The translations under genes were made by a program, and so were the position numbers. Positions 1 to 12,300 of a DNA stretch of 64,000 nucleotides are shown piece by piece (within the stretch, counting starts at the first letter, position 1; each line of letters starts with the position of its first letter). Location of the stretch: the NCBI GenBank assembly GCA_949825025.1, contig OX463780.1:25820118-25884117 (forward strand), given 5' to 3'. A model generated the notes under the pieces. The model did not search any database and had not been told where the DNA came from. It saw only the letters and a list, made by a program, of their open reading frames with translations. The stretch is from Siphlonurus alternatus (Eukaryota; Arthropoda; Insecta; Ephemeroptera; Siphlonuridae).

Positions 1-1499
1 ATTTATCATAATAACTTGCAATCATATTTACTTTAGACCTTTTAAACTGCAATCTAATACATAAATCAAGACTATTACGCATTTGAAGAACATTGCATTT
101 AGGAAGTTTGAGAAAAACAATTTTTATTATTTTACGAGCATTTTTTTCCCTCCTAATCAAAAATATTGTATTGCGTTATATTAATCAAATAGCTGATTCA
201 TCGTAAACAACATTTTTTTTTTCTTATAAGTTTTTTTAATGTTGTTTTCAAGAAAAAAAATACGCTATAATTATATAATATATTTTTTATAATTATGTTA
301 CATTTAATCTTCACTTGGTATCTCTTCAGTACATAACATTACGTATGTATGAATGTTTATTAATAAAAGACACGACACAGTAGTGGAGCTTGTATTCATT
401 TATAGTCTTAAATAAGAAGTAGTACAAGTTCAGGTTTATCTCAATCAACATTTTAATGATGTTGCCAAATTATATTATTATGTATAGTTTATACAGTCCA
501 CAAAAAATTGACAATGTCTATTAATAAAGATGTCAGTTTTCGTAATATTTCATTGCTATTAAAAAAAGCATTATAAGTACTGCATGGAGCTGTATAATAT
601 GGCAGCCTGGAAAAAAAATGCACATTTTTCTTTTCAACATTTTTTATTTTATTTTTGCTTCCTGTATGTACGTCAGTTTTTATACATATAATGTATAATT
701 TTTTTAATTATGATTGCAACATTAACATTTGTGCATGTTAAATTTGTTCAGACGCATGGCAATGCATGGACCATCTATGTATACGACGTTTATTATTTTA
801 AAAAGTATTATATTTATGTATGTTAGCTGGTAATATTTTCTTCGTACACACTTGACAGTACATGATGCCGATATTGTAGTTTCGAGCACTCTTGAGATTT
901 CGCTTTGTATATCTTGTCGTCCAAGAAACAGCGTCTTATGAGATTGTAGATTGATACTGTTGTGTCACCGTATACATTCTATATACATATTATATATACT
1001 AACTTGTAAGAGACATCCACTTGTAACATACACCATCTGGATGGTGTAGTATATCATATTGATTTTTATAACAAGAGATAGTGTTCTTGTCCACAAATCA
1101 TAACACATTATTTGTTTACTGTCAATAATTTTTCAACTGGAAATATATAGCATTTATTTATATTAAGTATGCATACCTAAAGACAGCACTTATCCACTAA
1201 CTTAAACGTGCCTAATTTGCTTTAGCTGGAATGCAACTCCAAAAAAGATGTAAAAGACATCAAAATGCATTAATTACAGGGGTGGTGCATGAGAAGAGCA
1301 CGCACTCGATCTAGCTAACCCAAAATAATTTAAGCTCACCTGGATTTGTTATTTTGGGAGTGGTAATATGGACAACACCTAATTTAGCCATCCCAAAAGA
1401 ATTCTAGTTTTTCGTTACCATTACATATATACGTGTCATTTCAATTTTCCAACTTTTAAAAGTATTTTTTATGTGTATTGTTTTAAAATAAGCTACCAG

Positions 1500-1577
1500 G
1501 ACTTCAAGCGATGTACTTCCGGTTAAGAGCTGTGGATAAAAACATGCTGGAGAACATCCAGCTGGAATTATCTTGTG
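1500..1577 (+). other. Possible orphan exon (78 bp), gene unknown
   Basis: A 78-bp stretch is preceded by CTACCAG and followed by GTAAAC. Read with the first two bases completing a codon, it is open for 25 codons with a coding-like composition (the middle reads MYFRLRAVDKNMLENIQ). Both borders would be phase 1, so the exon would be symmetric. I do not recognise the peptide and found no partner exons nearby. It could belong to an upstream gene, be an exon relic, or be chance. The acceptor lacks a good pyrimidine tract. Confidence 0.22.
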
Positions 1578-4252
1578 GTAAACGTGATTTAGAAACTTTT
1601 TACATTTATATAAAAATTAATGAAGGAACTTGTATAAGAAACAAAATGTAAAAAGATGTTCATTGAAATTAAAATCTTAATTAATTATAATGTAGTTGTA
1701 TATCTTGTAAAAAAAGTTTTTCACGTTATAAAATCTCTGCTCTTTTTTTTTATTAACTTTTCTCGCGTGCTTGAGCTGTGAAGATGTGACCGCATCCAGC
1801 CTCTGAAAGGACCAGCTGTATGCTCTGCTCACATCTTGAAGCATGGAGAAAAAAAAAAAAATTGTTTGCTAGCTAGCTGTTTTTTTCTTTTTTTAATAAG
1901 TGTCGTACCACAGCAGAGTCCCCGTACAAAACTATCCGTTTTATATAAAATTATAACAGCTAAGGTGCATTGATAATCACAACAAAATACATTTCCAAAA
2001 AGTGTAGGAGTTATAGGTCTCCAAATTTGGGTACTTAATGTATGTATAGTTGTGCTTGCCATCTCTCTATTTTAGTTTTGATAGCAGTAACGGTGCGGAT
2101 TGCTATCTAAGAAAATGGCGAAGTTTTTAGAACAATATAACAATTTTACCAAATGTCATTTGGATTTTACTTTCCTGTAGACTAGCTATTGGATCTATTT
2201 CTGCATTGTAGGAAAAATAACTTGATATAGATTTAAACTTAGAACTTTTTAGTACCAGATTTAGTAGTATGATAAAAATTTGATAACAAAATATTATAAC
2301 AGTACTAAATAAATTGAATAAATCAAAATGTTGAGATATATATAGTATAGTATATTATGTTAATTTACATAACAAAATGAAATAGTAAGTGGATATTTTA
2401 TCATTCTTAATTTGTAAAATTCTTAAGTAATTGTACTTAAATACATTGTATTGTATACAATGTTTGTATTAGCTGTTTTGCTAAATAAAAACTTATTATA
2501 CTCTAATATTTCTATTATAGAAAACTATAGTAGGTTCTGAATAGCTCCTCGTGAATATGAATTTTCCTTGCTAAACACGATGATATTTCGTTTATCTATT
2601 CGAAGGTTACGCATTCGAATATAAGAGTTATATTATATATTCAGTTTTGTTATGTGGCATGTTAAAGTGTACACAAGAGACACCACAAAGCTATGCTGTC
2701 ATAAAATTTCAAAATTGTTGCTTAATAAATAATCCATAACTAATTTTTTACTGTTGAATGCACTTACGAAATCAGATAAACGGATCAGTAAAATTCTTGA
2801 GAATATATTTTAAAACTAAAAAAACATTATAAAAAAAAATCGTTCAATCTTTATCAGTTATAATATAACAATTAAAATAAATGAACACTCAACATGAAAA
2901 GTTTTATATGAAGGCCTCTTGAAGATAATGACGCAACTTTAGAACTTTGTGGCTCATTAAGTTGATGAGTTATCAATTTAGAACTTCTTTTTCTATATAC
3001 CTAAAAAAATCAATAAGTTATTTCTGTTGAAAATAACAATCAGATTTTCCTCTCCTCATCATGTTTTGCATAAAGGCAATAAAAGTTTATTTTACCAATT
3101 TACGCGTATTAATTGGTACTTTTTGATTAGTCTCATCGTTAAAAGAAATTATAAGAAAAGGAAGTTTGTTATTTTAATTTAATACAGATTTAAAAAAAAA
3201 AAAAATAATTAAAAGTAAAAAAAAAAAAAAAAAATGAAGAGAAATATTAAATTTCGACGAAGACTTTAATTTTCTGCCAATCCCAGTCCTCAGTAAAAAT
3301 AAAAATGGCATAATAATTTTATTTATTTCGTGTGTTTTAAAATGTTAATCGATATTTTTATAATAGGTAACTGATACCAAAAATATAATATTTCGAAGTA
3401 ATTATGCGGTAATTAAAATGGTTTTCAAAAACAAGTAAAAGAAAAATAAACCAACAATGAAAAAGAGAATAAAGCATTTGGAAATGCTATGGACAACCTG
3501 CAATGTATATAACATGGAAAAAAATAAATATATATTGAGATCTCTAGTTCTGTTTGACAATTTTCGACAGTTTTTTTTTTTTTAAATTCTCTGACACTAT
3601 TAAAATTGTGATGCAAAACGCTACGACTTCATTTTTCTTCATTATGTAGTCTTGTTAATCTTTTCTCAATGCTTACGTTTTAAAAATTTACATGACTATG
3701 ACGTCATAACGTTTTACAATACCATTTTAAGGGTTAAAAAAATCTCTGAAATTTACAATTAACATAGCTCGAAATCCTCTTACTTAAATGCAGGTTATCC
3801 TACATTAGCTACTCTGTAGATGACCGTTTTCTATTAGACGGATAATCTAAATCTATATAAAACCCTCAAGTAAATAACTAATTGTTGGGAGAGAGAAGTT
3901 TGTCATCTAAAAAAATGTACAAAGTTTGAAGCCTTATTACACGAGCCTCATCGCAGCAATTTTGCCATCACTAATGGTGTTTGATTGATGACTTTTTTGT
4001 CACAATTTTAATCAGCCTGGTCGACCGAGGTGGCTTCAAATCGCCACTGGCTGTTACCCTCATGCATGATGACTAATGAGTCCCAATCACTCGCTCAGCT
4101 TCAAATTTATTATTTTATTTGTTCCGCTATATAGACGTTTTTATTTTCACTTGCATCAATATAATAATTTTGCTTTTAATATGCTAATATTTTTCTTGAA
4201 AAATAGACGCTTTTCAAATTGTTTCCATGATGAAAAATTTTAATAACATATT

Positions 4253-4584
4253 ATGGACAACATACATGAAATTTTTTTATTACAGAAATGAATAGAGGGC
4301 ACCAAATTATGCTACTCTGAATTTTTTCAGATTTTTTTTTTAGATCCGGAACTATTTTTAAATAATTATTGAAAGTTCAGTAGGCTAAGTTGGCACCCCT
4401 GAATCCTTAATAAAAAGGATAGGACCGAGACGCCTATTGACGCCTCCAGGGGGCGTGGCCGAACTTTCAATAATTATTTAAAAATAGTTCTGGGTTTCAA
4501 AAAAATCTGAAAAATTTCAGAGTAGCATAATTTGGTGCCCTTTATTCATTTCTGCAATAAAATTTTTTCATGTATGTTGTCCAT
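4253..4584. mobile_element. Fold-back MITE, family 1 copy A
   Basis: A near-palindromic element of 332 bp. It begins ATGGACAACATACATGAA and ends with the exact reverse complement. The arms then continue through a conserved block (around AGAGGGCACCAAATTATGC, then CTACTCTGAA) and an A/T block ending TTATTGAAAGT. The unpaired middle holds GGCACCCCTGAATCC and a GC-rich segment. Three other copies lie at 26593-26925, 41006-41324 and 44190-44521. There is no ORF of its own, and no target-site duplication is evident, so the superfamily is not assigned. Confidence 0.85.
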
Positions 4585-6880
4585 TCTAAGCCGCAATATT
4601 GATTTTTTTCATTTATTATTATTTTTTTTTCGAGTGATTATTGAAGCTAATATTTTGAAACCATGTACCGATACCAACCCCAATTTTGGGGTTTGATATT
4701 CAATCAACTCTCAGTTTTCTCTCAACCTTGCAACCTTATCTCTCCTCTTGCAAAAAACAGAATTTTATTTACAGTAATTCAATTTTCAATTCAGTCATGC
4801 TTTTCCTTTACTATATATTAAGTTCTGTATGTTGATAAGATTTTTTTTTTTTTTTTTTTTTTTTTGACATAAAAAAGAGTAATGATAACTCTTCTCTCGA
4901 TAACGTTAATAATATATTCGTATAATAGAAGCAATAAGCAAACTGAGCGGATTTCTACACTGCAAAAAAATATATTATGCTATCAATATAATATATTGCC
5001 AATGAATCAATGTTATCAGTTCAGGCCAGGAGTGATCTTATTATAAAAAATAATTGACTCATCATCATACATGACATGTCTGAATGGAAATATTATTTCA
5101 AAAGACATTATAGTCTATAGTAGCTTTTTATTATTATTTTTATTATGAAAAAATTTAAGTTAAAGGAACTGAATTGAATATAAGTGAGAACGTGTTATAT
5201 GAATATTTTATAAATGGAATTGCAACTGTGAATTTTCATCTGGTGTTATTAAACTTATAAATTATTGCTGGGGAGGACATGTTCAATATTGTTGTTGTTG
5301 TTTTTGAGGGGTTTGAGGGGAGGGGGGGGGTATGATATAAACAGTTAAAAATATTAAAAATATGTATGTACACGTATAGTAAACGTACATATTAAAAAGT
5401 TAATCTATTTTAGACAGATAAGAATAAGTATCAAACAGTTTCAAAACAAAATTTTTGTTTTTTAGTGCATTGTTCCTAAACTATTATAATAACTGTTAAA
5501 GTTATGAAGACAATAGTGTTGTTTCCGTGGCTGCCCATCTCGTGCTAATTTGGTCACACTCTTTTTGCCAGTCATAAGTTGATAATTAATTATCTTTATT
5601 AATGATACACGTCACAGAAAATACGCCAAGACAATGAAGAAAAAAACCTTTTATATCATATTATAATATACATTTTATAATACTTAAAAAAAAATGTCAT
5701 AAATAGCTTTTATAAATATTTATATTCTTATGTAAAACGTATTTTAGCTTTTTTCATTTCCCGGGAAAAACAGAAATAGAATTTAAAGTTTTTATGAGAC
5801 ACAAGAGAAAGAATATTCTTTATAATATTACAAATGATGCATGTGATATTCGTAGCATATACCACAGCTAACTACATAGAAGCTTGTTATATATATCATG
5901 AGAACGTATACGGCTTGCCACTAAAACTTTATAACTTATGCAATTTTACCCTCTACACCTGTACAATATTATAATATGGGAATGATGATGTATACAATCG
6001 TTATAAAAATAATAACCAGCTTTGCTCTAGTTACATGTTAAATTTAAAAATTATGTCTGTATAAAAATTCACATTTATGCATTTAGCTTTTTATTGAAGT
6101 TAAACTCCGAGGAATTGCATCTTGCATGCAAGGTTATATACACTGTATTATATACTACTGTTAAAATAATTCAATTTTTCCTATAAATAGCTGTATGCTA
6201 AAATTTTCTTATTAATAGACTATTTCAAATGTGATGTACGGAACTATAAGTCCCTCCAAATTTTAGATTGTGTTTTTCTGACTGCTATTGTTTTTTGTCC
6301 TATACTGAAAATAGTAACCGGAAGCTGAGATCGTCATCTATATAGGCATAAGCTTCGATTTGTTGTACATACAGCGGGGACATTAAAAGTGTTTATACAC
6401 AGGCATTATATATATAGACGTTTTCATGCACAAAAAGCGTCTTAACCATCCTAACGGCGGAACAGATATTATCAATGACTCTTGACGTAAAATAAGAAAT
6501 TGTACTTGTTATTGTGTGAAGTGAGTGAACCAGCCGGTTCACATTTCTTAGGTATATTTCAATTTGATGTTCTATATAGCTTGACGAAAGCTTGACAAAA
6601 ACTTCACTATCACCCATGCATGCTATCCTACATACTTTTTAGGTACAATTTTTGCCTATTATAAGTAAAAAAAAATCAGAAATCTGAAACCTGAGGTAAT
6701 TCTATCTACAATAGGTAATCGTTTCTCGTTCCTTATGACACCCCTTAAGACCTGTGCATATAGACAAATTCAATGCCCCCATCAATACAAATCACATTAG
6801 TGTGGTCATTAAAGGTTATAAAAAATTGTACTAGAATTGTAAATATGTGTGATCCTTACAAGTGTTGTTGGTTGTTTCAG

Positions 6881-7007
6881 TTGTTCTTGATGGGAGAGGG
6901 GCGCGGAGGATCGCGGCTGCTCTCGGCCCGCCCACCCGCCACCACCACTGCAGTCTCCGGGGACAGTACGAGGTCTCCCAGCTAGCCATGACGTCTCCCC
7001 AGCACAG
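6881..7007 (+). other. rut: Candidate 5' leader exon of rut
   Basis: A GC-rich 127-bp island in AT-rich DNA has splice signals on both sides: GGTTGTTTCAG before it and CACAG followed by GTGAGT after it. It lies about 2 kb before the exon with the start codon, which itself begins with an acceptor (TTGCAG) and has an in-frame stop before its ATG. Splicing the two gives a leader with no continuous ORF into the main protein, so this would be 5' UTR. The true cap site and any earlier exon remain unknown. It could instead be an exon of an unrelated transcript. Confidence 0.45.
6890..6985 (+). promoter_or_regulatory. Upstream ORF 1 in candidate leader (31 codons)
   Basis: Within the candidate leader exon an ATG opens a 31-codon frame rich in Arg, Ser, Pro and Thr, ending in TAG. 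The codon context (CTTGATGG) has G at +4 but no purine at -3, so initiation would probably be leaky. It resembles no protein family. It matters only if the leader exon is real, in which case it would reduce initiation at the rut start codon. Confidence 0.35.
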
Positions 7008-9056
7008 GTGAGTCACTATCTTCTCACTTGAAATTAGAATAATATATTACAAGGTGATGTCCAACAATCCAATAAGATAGTATCTCGCCTTGAGGGTAGG
7101 CAAATTGTTCAGCATCCGATTAGAGCGGGTTGCATGCGCTGCAGGGGCAAGGTGATTTAGTAAGTTGCCTATCCGCATTATGATGTTATCGGGCAAGATA
7201 GACACATACAGTGAAATTAATTTGATATTCCTTCCGGAAGTAGCCGGAAGTGTGAAATTTACAGCTCTTCTGTTTGTAATTCAGTTTTGAAACCCTACAG
7301 AGTTGTTTGAAGTAGATGAAGTACTGACCTATGTGTGAAATTTTAACGCTGGAATACATATAGAAAGACCAAAAATCTTACACTTCCGGCTACTTCCGGC
7401 GAGAATTTTAAATTAATTTGACTATTTATTGTTCAGTGTACACCTCGGAACATGATACGACATTCCATCTCTGCTCTCTTCTGCTCTTTTGGTGTTGTCA
7501 TGCAGTCAATGGAGAAGTTTTTGAAGATAACTAGCCCGAGTGCTTTTCTTATAATATCACTTCCAAAATTGCAAATCTGTATTATGTAGTCTCTTGAATC
7601 TGTGGCTTTTATACAGCAAATGAGGCAGGGGTAACGTTCGTGAGGTGTACTTTATATTAAAATATTTTCTTCGCATTATGAATGTGTTTTACGTACAAGC
7701 ACCAATTTCATTTTTTTTTTATTATTGACTTCATATTCCCTTTACTAAACTTAAAATTAAGCACACCTAGCAAAGCAATAATAGGTTTAATAACACCTAA
7801 TAAAATTTTACAATTACTTCTTTTCCCCTATTTTCATTTATAATATAAAATTTCGTATATTATATATATATATTCTGTTCGCATCCAACTTTAATTTCTT
7901 TGTAGTAAAAAAAAAATAATTAATTCCTCTGATTACAATGATTTTTTTTTAATGAAACTCATCACTTTATATACATTTTTTTTTTTTTTTTTTTTGTATT
8001 CATAATTTTTTATATGTCGAGAGTAATAAAATATAATATTTGATTCGTTGTAATTTGCTAGTATAATTATTTTGCTGGCAAATGAAATTATTTTACAGGT
8101 ATGCTCGTGATGTTATTAATCGATATGCGAGCATTGTTCTTTCTCATGTAACCTTCGTGGCCACCCGCGGCGTTACAAGGGAACAAACCGAGTTGACCCA
8201 GCATTAATATGAATGGGTATCAGCTAGCCAGGCTGCTTCTGTAAACACAATTTCGCTCGATAATAAAGCAACGATAAGCTTCACATGAATGTGGGGGTAT
8301 AATATTAGTCCTACATTGCTGCGATACAGGATAAAGTGCCATGCGTTATGATTTGTTATGAAGAGAATATTTTATTATTGTGAAAATAAATTACTCTTGG
8401 CTAAATTTTGTGATATTTTCGTTAGAAATTTCGTAATGTGTGTTAATATGTAAAATATGGTATATAATTATATTCTCTTACAGTAGAAAAAGAAATGTCC
8501 CTTTTTGTTGAGGACTATTATCCCTTCATTTTGTGTTGTTAATACTTAATACAGTTATAGTGAGCATATTTTGTATGAACGCAGGTGCTGTTCAAAACAC
8601 GGTACAATTGAGGCTTTCTAGTTAACCAAATTCACCAGATGATGCCCCGACATAATAGCGATTTATTGTAATGTACCGTCGGTCCAGAATACACCCTCAG
8701 TCGACTGCATTCACTTCAGATGACTCATGATAAAAATAAATACTAATTATTTTTCTTACGAAAAATTTCGAAATCTCGTATGCATGTTTGTATGAGTTAA
8801 GAAGTAAAAACCCTAAGGTTTCAGAGAGCTGATTTTTTTATTATCATTATTATTTTTTAATTCAAGGACCCCTATTTTTTTTTTAGGAGGAAGGTACTAG
8901 TTGAAAAAAACACATTATTGTTCACTTCAACGAAATTTATGTTACCCCATTTTTAAATTACATTTTAGTTCACTTCATTGCGTTACTTAATTATACACTA
9001 CTAAAGTGTCTATGTAGTTCCCGTTGTAATAAAGTATCTGGACCCTATTGTTGCAG
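7008..9056 (+). other. Candidate 5' UTR intron
   Basis: This is the interval between the candidate leader exon and the start-codon exon. It contains a 222-bp inverted-repeat element (7211-7432) near its start. The rest is AT-rich sequence with A/T homopolymers, including a T tract at 7978-7995. A small less AT-rich patch at about 8150-8245 has no ORF or recognised motif. The donor is GTGAGT. The acceptor region ends TTGCAGCAG, a NAGNAG arrangement giving two possible 3' ends three bases apart (after 9056 or after 9059). Confidence 0.45.
7211..7432. mobile_element. MITE, family 2 copy A (CCGGAAGT ends)
   Basis: An inverted repeat of 222 bp. The left arm runs AAATTAATTTGATATTCC and then CCGGAAGTAGCCGGAAGTG; the right end is the reverse complement with few changes and finishes AAATTAATTTGAC. 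Related sequence lies at about 38003-38160 and, truncated, at about 53600-53740. The tandem CCGGAAGT in each end is a match to the ETS-factor consensus. Non-coding. Confidence 0.75.
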
Positions 9057-9072
9057 CAGCTGGTAAGCCGTG

Positions 9073-9306
9073 ATGGACCACAGCGTGAAGGCGATGCCTC
9101 CGTCATCGTCGCGGCAGCCACTGCATGCGCTGGCTCGGCTGCTGAACCGACACAGGTTCGAGAATGACGAGCTGGAGCTGCTGTACCAGCGCTACATCTT
9201 CAAGCTACAGCACTCCTCCGTGGCTGCCGTGGTTGCTATGTTCGCCGTGCTGGCCGCCGTGCTTGCCAACCTCGGCTTTGTGTACGCTCACGCCGCCACA
9301 CTGCAG
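9073..9306 (+). CDS. rut: rut coding exon 1 (residues 1-78)
   Basis: This exon encodes the cytoplasmic N-terminus and the first membrane helix. After a Ser/Pro-rich start come [20 protein letters not shown] and FKLQHSS, a juxtamembrane pattern typical of rut-type cyclases, then hydrophobic residues 49-71. The ATG has G at -3 and +4, and the in-frame TAA at 9064-9066 excludes an upstream extension within this exon. An alternative frame start at GTG 9070 is not used in eukaryotes. The exon ends in phase 0 at CTGCAG before GTGAGA. The acceptor of the whole exon is TTGCAGCAG, so 13-16 bases of 5' UTR precede the ATG. Confidence 0.93.
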
Positions 9307-12300
9307 GTGAGAAATCCGAGTTTGCCATGTAAAAATGCTGCACCGTAACACATAACTACCCAAATGGTTGCCTATCTGCAAGGAACTAACAAAACTCAGA
9401 AGTCAATGATTTGCACACAGTTAAATGTTCGTCCAACGTAGGCCCTCTGCAAAAATTAAAACGTTAAAACGCTAAAAAGTTAACAATTTTTTACAATTAA
9501 ATTATTTTTCAAATTTGACTTCCACTTAATTCCTGTTGTATTGTCAGTTGATTTGTTAGAAGAAATAAAAATAACATTGACTCCGTGTTTCAGGGCGTGT
9601 ACCACGCGGCGCACGGCCTGGTGTTCCTGGGCCTGCTACTGCTGCTCCACACGCGGCTCATGCACGACTCTCACCTGCTTTGGGTGTGCTACGCCATCCT
9701 CTTCTTCTGTGCCACCTTCTGCGGCGTGGCTCTCCCGCTAGGACCTGCCGCCGCCACCGCTTCCTCCCCGCACCACCCCGTCGTGCGCTTCGAGACCAGG
9801 CGCGTCGCTGCTGAGGGAGTGTGGCAGGTACGTGACCAAACTGCTCGAGACGCTGTATTTTCTATTTTTCTCTTTTTTGAGATATCTTTAATTTTTTTAA
9901 TTAACTAAATAATAAATGATGATGCCTCTAACGTCATCTGTTGATTATATAGGTTGTATATAGCCAACAAATCCTATAAGAAAAATCCGATAATTTTCCT
10001 TTGTTTAAATGTTAATTAGGAAATAATCCTTGGATTATCCCGGATAATGGGCTGTCACTGCTGTAATCTACGTCATATTTTTTCTAAACTATAGTTGATT
10101 GCATGTAACAGGCATAAATACATAAATATGTGGTAGTATATTAATTAGCAATACGTATCTTAATGTTATAAGTTATAAATAATGATAATAAATTGTTTCT
10201 ATTTAGATGTAGAAGTTAATTATTAATATGCATTGATGCCATGCAACTATTACAGAAGATCTTGTCTGAAAATTTGTATTAATAACCTAAAAAACATTCT
10301 TTCTCTATATATAATCTGTGTGCGTATGCGATCAATATAATCACAGTTTGAAAAAAAAAAAAAAAAAAAAAATGGCAGTGGTCACAGATTTTCTGACTGA
10401 AGGCGAATCCAAGGTTACAAAAATATGATATTTATTTTCGAAAAAAAAAAATCACCCCTAGAGTTCTGACATAATTTTATTACTTTTACTTTATCCCCTC
10501 TTTTGATGTATCACTCATGAATGTATTATTGATACATGAATGAAATTTAATTTATTTTTATAATTGTGTTTTCATGTATAATTGATTTTTGCTTGGTTTT
10601 AATTTATTGAAACTGTTTCTGCTGTTTTCATTTTAAAACCCATAGCTAGGCCCATACAACATTGTGAATATAATTTAAATTTTTTGTATTTATTTTACAC
10701 TGGCGATCTCCAATGAATGTTTTATTTATGTCACATAAATACAAATTAACAAAAAAATGTACAATATGGTGATACTGAAATTTCCCTTTTAAAGGCAACA
10801 GATGTATTTTTTTCTATTCATTTTTTTTTTTTTTTTCTTGGAATCGTATTCATAGAATTCATTTCATGATGTCAACAAATTGATTCAATATAAACCATAG
10901 AATATAAACTCAACAACTGATATAGATGTGTTAACGCCATTGCAGTAGAAAAAGCAGACAGCTATAAAATAATTACAAATGCCTTATCGTGGCAATAAAA
11001 ATATGCTACTACTTCTGTCGTAGCAAAGTCCATATAGTTCAAGGAATTTTTAGAAAATTGCATACTTTGAAATCTCCCGCCATGTTGTCTCCCTGTGACG
11101 TCATCACGTCATGTTTTAGGAACACATTTTATTGACCAGCTGTTGTTCTATAAACCGGTTTATTTGTTTTGCGTCTTAATTAACGAAGTGTTCTGAATGT
11201 TGATGAAAATAATCGAGGAATATTCTCATTCAATTTTTCGTTGTAAGCCAACCTCGTCACTGTTGCACTCCTTGTATGCAACTAACCATTAACATTGTTA
11301 CAATCGCAGCAATACACGATTTATATTATCTCGTCAGATTGTTTGTATTGACTAGTCTAGGCTATTAACGAACCATTTCCTTTCCTCTCCCAACTATTGT
11401 ATATATAATAGAAGAACAAATAAAACATTCCTATAAAAATAAATTACATAATTCTGCTAGTACTAGCTGTTCATTTTCCTCTTATATAAATATAACGAGA
11501 TGGACAAAAAAAAAGAGCGAACAAGTGTAGATTAATCTCAATATTTTTATTTTATGAACAAAGGATCTACTCTAACAGAACAAAAGCTACAGTCGGTACA
11601 TTTATTGCAATATGTTGCAACTCTAGACTCTAGTTGTAATGTTAATTATTTTGTTTGTTTTTATAGTAACGTTAGTTGCTAAGTTGTGTATTTTTCATTT
11701 GTTTGTGAATAAATAAGCATTTTTTTATAGTAACGAGCTAGTGCATGTATTTAGAATGTGTGAAATTTGAAAACTAATAACCCAATGTAATTTACGAAGC
11801 AAAAACACTTATCAAATATATATTAAAGTAATCGTATTTATGTGTTTATTTTTTATTTACGTTCTCTCGTTTCAAATACCGTAAAAAATCAAAACAATTT
11901 TATAAGACGTAATTACATATTCAACGTTGAAAAAATATATAATTTTTTTTTCTGAGTTCAAGGACAAAATGTTTTATATTTATTCGTTCTCATTTCGCAA
12001 ATTTTCTTTTTAAAATGTAAAAAAGTAATGTTAATAACAAATTTTTTCATTTCACTACTTCATACTGTAATTTACCGGAGAAGGAAGAATTTAATTTGCA
12101 AATACCTGTAACTCGCAGCCATAAAATAAGAGCAGTTTCTCTGCAGTTTGCTTGGTTCAATACATTATCCGTTGTACTGTGAAGCTATTAATCGTGTCCT
12201 TGCTGTGAACGTATAACGGGTTAAAAATAAATCTAAACAAAGTATATATATACAACTCGGAATATCGGTTAGCTCTTGTTTGGAGATTTAATATTTTGCA

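Larger units (their letters stand above)
1..6880. other. Upstream AT-rich non-coding region
   Basis: No convincing gene is visible here. The sequence is AT-rich with many homopolymer A and T tracts (for example near 3191-3235 and 4842-4864) and short ORFs without family resemblance. It holds one fold-back element (4253-4584), a G-run at about 5318-5330, a short perfect palindrome of two 7-bp arms at about 6524-6541, and a doubtful exon at 1500-1577. Whether this is intergenic or a further 5' intron of the adenylate cyclase gene cannot be told from sequence alone, because the transcription start was not identified. Confidence 0.6.

Noticed and set aside
9070..9072. GTG at 9070 as the rut start codon
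   Set aside because: Eukaryotic initiation at the adjacent ATG (9073) with G at -3 and +4 is far more likely.
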